Under the pieces are notes generated by a model that had not been told where the DNA came from, ran no database searches, and was given only the letters and a program-made list of their open reading frames with translations. A stretch of DNA of 64,000 nt from Elusimicrobia bacterium RIFCSPLOWO2_02_FULL_39_32 (lineage in GTDB: Bacteria; Elusimicrobiota; Elusimicrobia; 2-02-FULL-39-32), in assembly GCA_001800135.1 (NCBI GenBank), contig MGUU01000008.1, positions 62,001-126,000 on the forward strand, read 5' to 3'. This document shows positions 35,201-42,685 of the stretch, one piece after another; the stretch's first letter is position 1, and every line of letters begins with the position of its first letter. The translations under genes were made by a program, and so were the position numbers.

Positions 35201-35647
35201 AAGGATCAGGAGACTAGAAAAGAGATCATTCATTCTGCTTTAATCGCTCTGGGAAAAATTGGAGATAAAAAAGATTTAAAGACAATCCTCCCTTATTTAG
35301 AACATCCATCTGCCCTAGTTAAAGAAAGCGCTTTAATTTCTATAGGAAGGATTGGAAAAGATTCTTTAAAAACATTAGAAGAAATGAATCGTTCCTCTGA
35401 TCCTCAAAAAAGAATTCAATCCATATTAGTCTTGCCTAAAACCACGGACAAATCTCTTTTAGCTATTCTAAAGCAAGGTCTTAAAGATAAGGATGAAAAA
35501 ATCCTTCAACTTTCTTTAACGATAATAGAACAGCTGCCAGCAAGTTTAAGTAAAGATCGGAAAAAATTAAAAAAGATAGGAAAAAAATTAAAAACTAAAG
35601 AGGGCTCTTCTTCAGATGCTCAGAAATATTTTCTCTACGGGAATTAA
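32114..35647 (+). CDS. Large secreted protein: glycine-rich beta-repeats plus HEAT-like repeats
   Basis: Unrecognised family, 1178 residues from the ATG at 32114, which overlaps the murA stop by eight bases. Residues 1-45 are encoded by the palindromic element. A hydrophobic segment follows (HHLYIFLSLFIILSF, about 45-60), then AEEE, so the protein is probably exported although its signal has an unusually long N-region. Residues about 330-680 hold about eight imperfect repeats of 26-38 residues, of the form Y-A-Q-G-x-G-x-x-x-G-L-G-x-F, suggesting a beta-helix or solenoid. The C-terminal third (about 770-1170) looks like alpha-helical HEAT/PBS repeats (DSDWRIQLQALRVLGSL, HPSALVKESALISIGRIG). 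No catalytic motif is seen. A surface or scaffold role is a guess. Confidence 0.7.
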   Translation: MVKTINKIFILRTLVRARSQKNFQQKESKIFFKPQDKDFVNSFNHHLYIFLSLFIILSFKITPASDLRAEEEFISKVRQGKEKIVEKLPSLRLKEEDFYSPPRWVLPHTISKVEELLASPLEAPIQISQWNMSLLNNTSFASFIQFAQDSLSLSLDEEPYSNFSAAKFKLPKKLDPQIQNSVSEIFRSIEKAIPILKQSYEELSEEEQKEILRYFNFPIESLKFSSKEVDNIGLLNSPQLSQPTTILDHENKFKTDALAKSKDSKTSKGLNVRLPKSKIKIFKSLSKFKQDKLFKAGEILLKQIDQEIKGLEKWSKELNDPKRTPFKTLEWQSPIGKVLISGNEDNSYDQEQLKDVVLLIDGGGKNSYTSNPGAAGPGEIKIVIDFGDDVTIISSQTAASSGAGIFGIGFLFLPNPSGMKIIRTNSFSQGLGLCGIGGIFVNGKGFFKGQRYAQGVGSFGLGVFQNTRGEESFYEAELYGQGAGLSKGLGLFIHHGSSSTFHAGLVDPDPRESLGATSLCQGVGYGPRGYAGGGIGICALKGDSLTLESSYFAQGAGYWHGLGSFYLEGNANMIQSRRYAKGSGIHSALGSFFVKGDDNAIVNWGVGPAYGWDSGTGWAFLFGDRNRLQTEWGAGTANINSSKSFSFFSGNQNKFDLPALGSAQLSHDLPDYAISMIEGQDNFFKLNSIKKEKKVSETIFTSPWGEISFNEVLFKKELAFPKLEWKKLPQLQPSENAQTDLGKEVEESLLLPPDQKIENLLQIAASFSVDQVNPKKAFEGLSYLKEDELPTILDSFVPEDMDGFFQVRALVALWGKNISKFVIENIQNETNPQRKAFLITLLSLSSMEESWPTLKKALDDSDWRIQLQALRVLGSLLNKDKALPGRLYLLEKLEKFLSYKTPPKKISKTFIDELNSLQLVESLSLFSLIKTWSNDQRLLIAKALPNDKTSPMDEKTLKNILEQIRKTREESLEKVKREIEFSTSQREIIREKIKELLNPTTEIGSWNLSHLPQAELRGVSQPMTTPGLKKDQETRKEIIHSALIALGKIGDKKDLKTILPYLEHPSALVKESALISIGRIGKDSLKTLEEMNRSSDPQKRIQSILVLPKTTDKSLLAILKQGLKDKDEKILQLSLTIIEQLPASLSKDRKKLKKIGKKLKTKEGSSSDAQKYFLYGN

Positions 35648-35731
35648 ACTAAATCATTTAACTTAGATTATGGAATTATTTGGGTTAAACGCGAATATTT
35701 TTTTAAATCCCTGTCTAAAGCCAGATTAGGA

Positions 35732-36121
35732 TTATTCTTTAAGAACTAAAAGTTGTCCGCCAATATGAGCTGGGTGGAGCTGACAATAGATAGTAAATAA
35801 GCCTTCTTTATCCACAGTAAATTCAACTGTTGCAACCTCACCCCTGGCAACAACTTTTTTTACTCCAAACTCATCAATCGCAAAACCATGCGTGTTCGGA
35901 TCAGAATTAATATTATTAATCGCCGTAATTTTTACCTTGTCCCCTTTTCTCACAATAAGTGTGCCTGGCACCCAGACTTTAGTCCCACGATATTCAATGG
36001 CAACAATACTAAATTCTCGAACTCTTCCCTGATGAGCCGCATGATCCTCTTCTGAATAAATTTTGGCGTTTAATCCACTCCCCAAAAAAGTCAAAATTAA
36101 TAAAAGCAATATTTTATTCAC
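35732..36121 (-). CDS. Periplasmic cupredoxin-like protein
   Basis: 129 residues on the minus strand, GTG start with AAGGGGG upstream. A signal peptide (MNKILLLLILTFLGSGLNA) precedes a single cupredoxin domain. Likely type-1 copper ligands are His in DPNTHGFA and the Cys-His pair in YCQLHPAHIGG; the usual axial Met is not obvious near the C-terminus (GGQLLVLKE). It probably carries electrons or copper in the periplasm. No oxidase or reductase partner gene is adjacent, and it stands alone between two plus-strand genes. Confidence 0.82.
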   Translation of the reverse strand: MNKILLLLILTFLGSGLNAKIYSEEDHAAHQGRVREFSIVAIEYRGTKVWVPGTLIVRKGDKVKITAINNINSDPNTHGFAIDEFGVKKVVARGEVATVEFTVDKEGLFTIYCQLHPAHIGGQLLVLKE

Positions 36122-36139
36122 TATTTTTACCCCCTTGCT

Positions 36140-36159
36140 AAAGTTTAACCCGAAACTTT
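36140..36159. promoter_or_regulatory. Inverted repeat upstream of the cupredoxin gene
   Basis: AAAGTTT (36140-36146), six bases, AAACTTT (36153-36159), about 20-40 bases upstream of the cupredoxin GTG on the minus strand. The spacing suits a dimeric repressor or activator site. The rest of the 285-base gap up to 36406 shows only the promoter at 36364. Confidence 0.35.
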
Positions 36160-36360
36160 CATTGGAAAATAGCTTTCATCTCGATGCTCATCTCCTAAAA
36201 AAAGTATTGGTGTTCAATATTTAGTTTAATTTTATTGATTAAGTAACTTAAAATCAAGTAAGATGCATCTCTTCAAAACCACTGATCTAGCTTCGCTTTC
36301 CAAAACGTCTTATTTTAAGTTTACAGCTTTCTATTTCTGTCCTATTTCTTATATATAGTT

Positions 36361-36369
36361 TGGTATAAT
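36361..36369 (+). promoter_or_regulatory. Extended -10 promoter of the AlbA_2 gene
   Basis: TGGTATAAT: TATAAT at 36364-36369 with the TG of an extended -10 at 36361-36362. Predicted start at about 36376, giving a leader of about 30 bases that includes a weak AAGG site five bases before the ATG. Confidence 0.6.
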
Positions 36370-36406
36370 GAGCAAATTAATCATTATTGATTCAAAACTA
36401 TAAGGT

Positions 36407-37831
36407 ATGAAAATTAAAAATTCATCAAAACTAATTGGAAGATCAGAATCAACAACTGTTGAATGGAAGCAATCATTATCCGAAATCAATGAAATTATAG
36501 AAACAACCGCGGCTTTTGCTAATACTGAAGGTGGATCCATCTTTGTTGGAATATCTTCAGAAGGGAATGTTTTAGGGCTTCAGATTGGTAAAGGCACTGT
36601 AGAAAAAATGGTCAACCAAATTGCCCAAAGTACTGACCCTAAAATTCATCCTAAAGTTACAATAAAAAGAATTGGGAACAAAGATATAATCCTGATCGAA
36701 ATTAAGGAATCTTGCGATCATTTACTTCTAGCATTTGGACGACCTTATAAACGTGTAGGGCGATCAACAGTTCGTATGAGTAAGGATGAATATGAAAGAC
36801 TTATTCTCAATAAGTATAAAGAACGAATTCGCTTTGATGACCAAATTTGTAAAGGCGCAACATTTAAAGACATAAATCGCGATTTACTTAAAGAATTTAT
36901 TTTAAAAGGACGATTTGAACGGGGTTTGGATTTAAGTGAAAAGATGTCCGTTCAAGAGATATTAATGAGACTTAATCTGTTAAAAGATCATAAGCCAACA
37001 AATGCGTCAATTCTTTTATTTAGCTCTCCGCAGAGATTTTACCCTCAATGCGAAATAAAATGTGTAAGATTTAAGGGATTGAATGTGACTGAAGATATGA
37101 TAGATTTAAAATCAATTACTGGAAGCGTTATTCATCAACTGCAGGATGTAGAGAAATTTATCTTTAATCATATTGCCTTATCAGCATGGATTGAGCCAGG
37201 GAAGTTGGAAAGGCAAGAAAAGTGGGAGTATCCTTCTAAAGCTATTCGCGAAGCTCTGGCTAATGCGCTTGCGCACCGCGATTATTGGTCAACAGCTAAG
37301 ATTCAAGTAAGGATATTTAATGATCGTATCGAATTTTGGAATCCTGGAAAGTTGCCAAAAGGATGGACCACAGAGACGTTGCTAAAAAAACATGAGTCCC
37401 AGCCACCAAATCCTTTAATTGCTAAACAGTTCTTTTGGATTAAATATGTTGAAGAAGTTGGATCTGGGACGAATAAGATTGTTCAATGGTGTCGTGATTG
37501 GGGTTTGCCAGATCCAATTTTTGAATATACAGGAACCAGTGTTGTTGTGACAATTAAAAAGGCACAAGCAAACGCGAAAAAAAATGAGCTGCCTAGAATA
37601 GAGACTACCCAGAAAACTACCCAGAAAACTACCCAGAAAATAATAGAAGAAATTAAAAGGAATCCACAAATTACAAGAAAAGAACTTGCCGTAATTATTG
37701 GTTTAACAGAAGATGGCGTTAAATATCATTTAAATATTCTTCAAAAAAAAGGACTTCTCCATCGCATTGGTCCAGATAAAGGTGGACATTGGGGGCTAAA
37801 ATCCTCTTTAGGAACTTCTTTAAAAGTTTGA
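36407..37831 (+). CDS. AlbA_2/Schlafen-type putative DNA-binding ATPase-like regulator
   Basis: 474 residues. An N-terminal AlbA_2 (Schlafen AAA-like) domain (ESTTVEWKQSLSEINEIIETTAAFANTEGG, GRSTVRMSKDEYERL) is followed by a C-terminal HATPase-like region common in this family (REALANALAHRDY, NDRIEFWNPGKLPKG, EEVGSGTNKIVQW). A flexible linker of TTQK repeats joins it to a winged-helix domain (ITRKELAVIIGLTEDGVKYHLNILQKKGLLHRIG). Such proteins occur widely in accessory regions as transcription regulators. Its stop TGA is part of the extended -10 of hisD. No partner gene is evident. Confidence 0.82.
   Translation: MKIKNSSKLIGRSESTTVEWKQSLSEINEIIETTAAFANTEGGSIFVGISSEGNVLGLQIGKGTVEKMVNQIAQSTDPKIHPKVTIKRIGNKDIILIEIKESCDHLLLAFGRPYKRVGRSTVRMSKDEYERLILNKYKERIRFDDQICKGATFKDINRDLLKEFILKGRFERGLDLSEKMSVQEILMRLNLLKDHKPTNASILLFSSPQRFYPQCEIKCVRFKGLNVTEDMIDLKSITGSVIHQLQDVEKFIFNHIALSAWIEPGKLERQEKWEYPSKAIREALANALAHRDYWSTAKIQVRIFNDRIEFWNPGKLPKGWTTETLLKKHESQPPNPLIAKQFFWIKYVEEVGSGTNKIVQWCRDWGLPDPIFEYTGTSVVVTIKKAQANAKKNELPRIETTQKTTQKTTQKIIEEIKRNPQITRKELAVIIGLTEDGVKYHLNILQKKGLLHRIGPDKGGHWGLKSSLGTSLKV
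37604..37639 (+). repeat. Three tandem 12-bp repeats in the AlbA_2 gene
   Basis: ACTACCCAGAAA occurs three times without interruption (37604-37615, 37616-37627, 37628-37639), encoding TTQK three times in the linker before the winged helix. The exact identity suggests recent slippage; copy number changes would keep the frame. Confidence 0.9.
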
Positions 37832-37837
37832 TATAAT
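37829..37837 (+). promoter_or_regulatory. Extended -10 promoter of hisD, leaderless
   Basis: TGATATAAT: the TGA is the stop codon of the AlbA_2 gene and supplies the TG of an extended -10; TATAAT is at 37832-37837. The hisD ATG (37846) lies eight bases downstream, so transcription should start about one or two bases before it. No -35 box and no Shine-Dalgarno site are visible. Confidence 0.65.
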
Positions 37838-37845
37838 TTTTTCTT

Positions 37846-39027
37846 ATGGAATTTTCAGCAGAGATATCACAGATCCTTAAAAGAGTAGAAAAAGAGGGGG
37901 ATCGGGCAGTAGAATTCTATACTAAAAAATACGATAAAATTGAACTTCCTGCTAAGAAATTTTTAGTTCAGAAAAATGAATGGTCAAAAGCTTTAAAGCG
38001 CCTCTCCCCTCAATTCTTGTCTGCTTTAAAAATCGCTAAAAATAGGATAGAACAGTTTCACAAGCAAGAATTAAAAAGAATTAATAAAGATTGGAGAATC
38101 ACGCTAGATTCAATTACTCTTGGACAAATTTCTAATCCAATTGAAAAAGTTGGCTGTTATGTTCCAGGGGGAAGAAGCTGTTACCCTTCCACAGTATTAA
38201 TGACTGCGATCCCAGCTAAAGTCGCGGGGGTTAAAAAAGTGGTCATGGTCACTCCCTATAAAAATCTCAAAGATGAAATTTTAGCTGCCGCTCTTTATTC
38301 TGGAGTGGATCAAATTTTTAGCATTGGCGGACCCCAAGCGATTGCAGCTCTTGCGTTTGGCACAAAAACAATACCAAAAGTGGACAAAATCATTGGGCCA
38401 GGCAACCGCTATGTTACAGAAGCTAAAAGACAGGTTTTTGGAGTTGTAGGTATTGAAGGGCTCGCTGGCCCTAGTGAAATTGCAATCTGGGCAGACTCTA
38501 GCTCTAATCTTTTTAAGATCAGTCTAAATCTCTTAGCCCAAGCTGAACATGATCCTGATGCGCGCAGTTTCTTATTTACTAAAGATAAAAACTTGATAAA
38601 AAAAATTTTAAATGAGATTCCAAAAAAATTTAAAAATCAAATTCACCTTGAATGTTTACAGTCAGATCAGGCGATCATAAAAAAAATTAATGAAATTGCG
38701 CCAGAACATCTTTATCTTGCGATTCATGGTCCAAAACTTGTGCTTCCTTTTATAAAAAACGCAGGCGCTATTTTTTTAGGAGAAAATAGTCCTGTGGCAT
38801 TGGGGGATTATGTTGCAGGTCCAAGCCATGTGCTTCCTACAGGCAGGACCGCTCGCTTTAATTCAGCTCTTTCAGTTAAAGATTTTTTAAAATGGAGTTC
38901 AGTGATTGAAAATCGCTCTTCGAATAATAAAAAACTTTTTCAGGCGGCAAAGAGTTTAGCGGATGCTGAAGGGTTGAACTATCATTCACTTTCCTTATCT
39001 ATATTAAACTATAAAAGGAACATATGA
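37846..39027 (+). CDS. hisD: HisD, histidinol dehydrogenase
   Basis: Zinc enzyme that oxidises histidinol to histidine in two NAD-dependent steps, the end of the histidine pathway. 393 residues, about 35 shorter at the N-terminus than E. coli HisD; the promoter position excludes an earlier start. Conserved stretches are present: PGGRSCYPSTVLMTAIPAKVAGV, GPGNRYVTEAKRQVFG, GLAGPSEIAIWAD, the AEHDPDA zinc/active-site region and APEHLYLA. It is first in the operon hisD-B-H-A-F-I, which contains no hisG, hisE or hisC. Confidence 0.95.
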   Translation: MEFSAEISQILKRVEKEGDRAVEFYTKKYDKIELPAKKFLVQKNEWSKALKRLSPQFLSALKIAKNRIEQFHKQELKRINKDWRITLDSITLGQISNPIEKVGCYVPGGRSCYPSTVLMTAIPAKVAGVKKVVMVTPYKNLKDEILAAALYSGVDQIFSIGGPQAIAALAFGTKTIPKVDKIIGPGNRYVTEAKRQVFGVVGIEGLAGPSEIAIWADSSSNLFKISLNLLAQAEHDPDARSFLFTKDKNLIKKILNEIPKKFKNQIHLECLQSDQAIIKKINEIAPEHLYLAIHGPKLVLPFIKNAGAIFLGENSPVALGDYVAGPSHVLPTGRTARFNSALSVKDFLKWSSVIENRSSNNKKLFQAAKSLADAEGLNYHSLSLSILNYKRNI

Positions 39028-39620
39028 AATCAAATAAACGCAGTTGCTCTGTTCAGAGAAACACTAAAGAGACACAAATAAAACTTTCTTTGACTCTGGA
39101 TGGGAAAGGAAAGTCTAAAATAAAAACTACTCTTCCTTTTTTGGATCACATGCTAGAGCTTTTTTCTAAACATTCTGGAATTGATCTACTCCTTGAGGCT
39201 AAAGGGGATACCCATATTGATGATCATCACCTGGTAGAGGATATAGGAATTGTTTTGGGAGAGGGTTTAGAAAAAGCGCTAGGGAATAAAAAAGGAATTT
39301 ATCGTTATGGAAATTTTCTTTTGCCCATGGATGAAGCGCTCTCTTATATTGTGATTGATTGTGGAGGAAGGCCCTATTTTGAATATTCAGTGCCTTTTAA
39401 AGCTCAATCTAAATCTCCTTTTGGTTTTGAGCTGTTTGAGGATTTTTTTCAGGCATTAGCCATGAATGCAAAAATGAATTTACACATTCATCTTCTAAAA
39501 GGCAGGAACAATCACCATATTGCTGAATCCCTGTTTAAAGGTTTTGCAAAAGCTCTGGCTCAAGCGATTTCTTATAGCAAAAGAGGAGCGGGAATCCCAT
39601 CCACCAAAGGAGTCTTATAG
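39024..39620 (+). CDS. hisB: HisB, imidazoleglycerol-phosphate dehydratase
   Basis: Manganese enzyme removing water from imidazole glycerol phosphate. 198 residues, the monofunctional form without the histidinol-phosphatase domain of enteric HisB. Metal-binding motifs are PFLDHMLELFSKHSG, HIDDHHLVEDIG and NNHHIAESLFKGFAKAL. It overlaps hisD by four bases. A separate histidinol phosphatase must be encoded elsewhere. Confidence 0.96.
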   Translation: MKSNKRSCSVQRNTKETQIKLSLTLDGKGKSKIKTTLPFLDHMLELFSKHSGIDLLLEAKGDTHIDDHHLVEDIGIVLGEGLEKALGNKKGIYRYGNFLLPMDEALSYIVIDCGGRPYFEYSVPFKAQSKSPFGFELFEDFFQALAMNAKMNLHIHLLKGRNNHHIAESLFKGFAKALAQAISYSKRGAGIPSTKGVL

Positions 39621-40268
39621 ATGTTAAATGTCGCTCTGTTAGATTATGGGATGGGTAATTTAAGAAGCGTTTCCAAGGCGATTGAAACTTTCAAATGCAA
39701 GGTGAGATGGGTCAATGATCCTAGCAAACTTAAAATTGCGGATGTCTTAGTCCTGCCTGGTGTTGGAGCCTTTTCCTTAGCGGTCAAAAATCTAAAAAAA
39801 CTAAAACTTTTTGATCCTATTCAAAATTGGATAGCTCAAAAAAAACCTTTTTTAGGTATCTGTTTAGGCTATCAGCTCTTGTTTGAAAAAAGCCAAGAAA
39901 GTGAGGAAAAAAATTTAAGAGGATTGGAAATTTTTAAAGGGGAGGTGGTCAAATTTAAAAATAAGAATCTTAAAATTCCGCATATGGGATGGAATCAAAT
40001 TCAGATGAATAAAAATAAAAAATTAAACGATTCTATTTTTTCCGGAATAAAAGACCGCTCTTATTTTTATTTTGTGCACTCATACTATCCAGATCCTAAA
40101 GATCCTACTCTTAGCGCCAGTAAAACAGACTATTGTGTTCAATTTTCCTCAAGTATCTCTACAGATTATCTTTTTGCTTCTCAGTTCCATCCAGAAAAAA
40201 GCGGAAAGAATGGTTTAAAATTAATTCAAAATTTTTTGAATTTTGTTAAAGGAGACGATCTATGTTAA
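39621..40268 (+). CDS. hisH: HisH, glutaminase subunit of imidazole glycerol phosphate synthase
   Basis: Class I glutamine amidotransferase that feeds ammonia to HisF. 215 residues. It has PGVGAFSLA, the nucleophile Cys81 in GICLGYQLLFE, and the His190/Glu192 pair in QFHPEKSG. It begins one base after the hisB stop and overlaps hisA by seven bases. HisF lies one gene further down. Confidence 0.95.
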   Translation: MLNVALLDYGMGNLRSVSKAIETFKCKVRWVNDPSKLKIADVLVLPGVGAFSLAVKNLKKLKLFDPIQNWIAQKKPFLGICLGYQLLFEKSQESEEKNLRGLEIFKGEVVKFKNKNLKIPHMGWNQIQMNKNKKLNDSIFSGIKDRSYFYFVHSYYPDPKDPTLSASKTDYCVQFSSSISTDYLFASQFHPEKSGKNGLKLIQNFLNFVKGDDLC

Positions 40269-40969
40269 TTATTCCGGCAGTGGATATTAGAGCAGGCTCT
40301 TGCGTGCGCTTAGTTCGCGGGGATCCGAACCAAAGCACAATCTATTCTTCAGATCCAATTCAGATGGCCCGTCGCTGGGTAGAAGAAGGAGCCAAAAGAT
40401 TACATATTATTGATTTGGACGGCGCCTGGAGCGGGCAGCCGCACCATTTGGAAATCGCGGGAAAAATTAAAAAAGAGGTAGGTTGCGAGATTCAGTTTGG
40501 GGGCGGTTTAAGAGAAAAAGAGATGGTGAAGAGAGCTATTGATTTAGGACTTGATAAACTCATCTTAGGCACTGCTGCTTTAGATAATTTAACCTGGGTA
40601 AAAAGCGCTCTGGATTGGCATGCAGACCGCCTGATCGTGGCTTTAGATGCACTTAACAACCATGTGACCAAGGAAGGGTGGCAGGAAGACATTGCTTTTA
40701 CTGTTGAAGAGGCTCTGGCAAAAATGGAAGCCATGGGTTTTCAAGAAACCATTTTTACAGACATTAACAAAGATGGCACTTTAGAAGGTCCGAATCTGGA
40801 AGCGATCAAAAAGGTGGTTTCAAAAACTCGTATGAATGTCTATGCCTCTGGAGGGGTCTCCTGTTTAAAAGATGTTCAGGCTTTAAAACAGATTCCAGGA
40901 CTTAAAGGTGTAGTAATAGGCAAGGCGCTCTATACTGGAAATGTTGTTCTAAAAGAATGCTTTCAATAG
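40262..40969 (+). CDS. hisA: HisA, ProFAR isomerase
   Basis: TIM-barrel isomerase of the histidine pathway. 235 residues. The catalytic Asp near the N-terminus is in IPAVDIRAGSCVRL; GGGLRE and the second-half ALDALNN/TDINKDGTL stretches supply the other active-site Asp and phosphate-binding loops (ASGGVS, VIGKALY). The TrpF reaction is covered by a separate gene at 46720, so there is no sign of a dual HisA/TrpF (PriA) enzyme. Confidence 0.95.
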   Translation: MLIIPAVDIRAGSCVRLVRGDPNQSTIYSSDPIQMARRWVEEGAKRLHIIDLDGAWSGQPHHLEIAGKIKKEVGCEIQFGGGLREKEMVKRAIDLGLDKLILGTAALDNLTWVKSALDWHADRLIVALDALNNHVTKEGWQEDIAFTVEEALAKMEAMGFQETIFTDINKDGTLEGPNLEAIKKVVSKTRMNVYASGGVSCLKDVQALKQIPGLKGVVIGKALYTGNVVLKECFQ

Positions 40970-41028
40970 ATTTCAATTTCCAAGCCAATAGTTAAAAATT
41001 TAGAAAAAATGTTCTGGAACTTTAAAAA

Positions 41029-41784
41029 ATGGGTTTAGCGCTGCGAATTATTCCTTGCTTAGATGTGGACAAAGCACGGGTTGTAAAAGGGACAAAATTT
41101 CTTGAACTTAAAGATGCTGGAGATCCAGTGGCAGTTGCCAAAAGATATAATGAAGAGGGAGCAGATGAACTTGTCTTCCTAGATATCACAGCCAGCGCGG
41201 AAGATAGAGCAATTACTCTAAAAGTAGTTCAAAAAACAGCGGAGCAGGTTTTTATTCCCCTAACCGTTGGCGGAGGCATTAGGACGATTCAGGATATTAA
41301 GCTCTTGCTGCGTTCAGGAGCAGATAAAGTTTCCATCAATACAGCTGCGGCGCTAAACCCAAAACTAATTAAAGAAGCATCTTCTAAATTTGGCTCGCAA
41401 TGTATTGTAGTAGCTATTGACGCAAAAAAAGAGGATGGGAAATGGAGAGTTTATATTCATGGTGGAAGAACCCCTACAAAACTGGATGCTGTGCTCTGGG
41501 CTGAGAAAGCTGAAAAATATGGCGCGGGAGAAATTCTTCTTACCAGCATGGATAGAGATGGCACTCAAATGGGGTATGATTTAGATTTGCTCAAAATTTT
41601 ATCAAAAAAACTTGTCATTCCTCTTATCGCCTCCGGGGGAGCTGGGGAAAAAAAGGATTTCTATACCGCATGGAAAAGTGGCGCAAGCGCTTGTTTAGCC
41701 GCGTCCCTTTTTCATTACCAGAAATGTTCCATCAGAGCTGTTAAAAATTTTTTAAATAATAAAAAGGTTCCGGTGCGCTTATGA
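41029..41784 (+). CDS. hisF: HisF, cyclase subunit of imidazole glycerol phosphate synthase
   Basis: TIM-barrel cyclase that uses ammonia from HisH to make imidazole glycerol phosphate and AICAR. 251 residues. The catalytic Asp is in [18 protein letters not shown] and the second in [15 protein letters not shown]; phosphate loops are VGGGIR and ASGGAG. It follows hisA after 59 bases, the widest gap in this operon, and overlaps hisI by four bases. Confidence 0.96.
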   Translation: MGLALRIIPCLDVDKARVVKGTKFLELKDAGDPVAVAKRYNEEGADELVFLDITASAEDRAITLKVVQKTAEQVFIPLTVGGGIRTIQDIKLLLRSGADKVSINTAAALNPKLIKEASSKFGSQCIVVAIDAKKEDGKWRVYIHGGRTPTKLDAVLWAEKAEKYGAGEILLTSMDRDGTQMGYDLDLLKILSKKLVIPLIASGGAGEKKDFYTAWKSGASACLAASLFHYQKCSIRAVKNFLNNKKVPVRL

Positions 41785-42176
41785 AAAAAATAAAATTTCT
41801 TAAAAATTTAAAATTTGACTCTTCTGGGCTTATTCCGTGCGTTGTGCAGGATGCAAAAGACCGCACAGTCTTAATGGTAGCCTATATGAACCAAGATTCC
41901 CTGCAAAGGACTCTGCAAGAAAAAAAAGCCTGTTATTGGAGCCGTTCCCGTCAAAAATTTTGGCTTAAAGGAGAAGAATCTGGAAATTTTCAAATAGTTA
42001 AAGAGCTGGCGATTGATTGCGACGGAGATTGCATTCTAATTTTTGTGGAGCAAATTGGAGGAGCAGCCTGCCACACAGGCATGAGAAGCTGTTTCTACAG
42101 AAAAGTCTCTGCAAAGGGAAATTTAACTATTCATGGAAAAAAAATCTTTGATCCAAAAAAAGTTTATAAAAAATGA
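41781..42176 (+). CDS. hisI: HisI, phosphoribosyl-AMP cyclohydrolase
   Basis: Zinc enzyme opening the purine ring of PR-AMP. 131 residues, so it is the cyclohydrolase domain only; the PR-ATP pyrophosphatase (HisE) must be separate and is not in the window. Motifs are [31 protein letters not shown], the metal-binding DCDGDCI and [12 protein letters not shown]. It overlaps the next gene, lepB, by four bases. Confidence 0.95.
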   Translation: MKKIKFLKNLKFDSSGLIPCVVQDAKDRTVLMVAYMNQDSLQRTLQEKKACYWSRSRQKFWLKGEESGNFQIVKELAIDCDGDCILIFVEQIGGAACHTGMRSCFYRKVSAKGNLTIHGKKIFDPKKVYKK

Positions 42177-42685
42177 AACGTTTTTTATATCTGATCCTCT
42201 TGGGAGTTGGGGGAGCCTTGCTTTTAAGGAGCTATGGAATAGAAGGCATTTATGTGGCAACGCCCTCCATGGAACCCACCCTGCCTGTAGGCACCCATTA
42301 CTTTGTGGATAAACTAAGTTTTTTCTTTCGCTCTCCCAAACATGGGGAAATTATTGTTTTTGTTTCTCCAGTCAATCCAGATAAGGATTTAATAAAACGT
42401 GTGATTGGCTGCCCTAAAGAAACCATTGCCATAGAGAAAAAAAAAGTGTTTCTAAACCACGAACCCTTAAATGAACCTTATGCGCGTTATACAAGAAAGG
42501 ATGAGATTTTGGTTGGTGATAATATCCCAGACATAGAGATCCCTGAGGATTCTTATTTTGTGATGGGAGACAATCGAGATGAATCCGGAGACAGCCGAGA
42601 TTGGAAAGATCCGGAAAGTGGAGAACAGCTCTATTTTGTTCATAAAAAATTAATTAAAGGGCGTATTTTAAACGTGCTGGAATGA
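42173..42685 (+). CDS. lepB: LepB, signal peptidase I
   Basis: Membrane-bound serine protease that cleaves signal peptides of exported proteins. 170 residues: one N-terminal membrane segment, the nucleophile Ser32 in TPSMEPTL, the general base Lys75 in LIKRVIGCP, and the box MGDNRDESGDSRDW. It is coupled by ATGA overlaps to hisI upstream and trpE downstream, so a housekeeping secretion enzyme is locked into an amino acid super-operon. Confidence 0.95.
   Translation: MKRFLYLILLGVGGALLLRSYGIEGIYVATPSMEPTLPVGTHYFVDKLSFFFRSPKHGEIIVFVSPVNPDKDLIKRVIGCPKETIAIEKKKVFLNHEPLNEPYARYTRKDEILVGDNIPDIEIPEDSYFVMGDNRDESGDSRDWKDPESGEQLYFVHKKLIKGRILNVLE

Noticed and set aside
37604-37639. Tandem 12-bp repeats as a CRISPR or regulatory array
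   Set aside because: The repeats are contiguous, in frame (TTQK) and inside a coding linker; there are no spacers. No CRISPR array is visible anywhere in the window.
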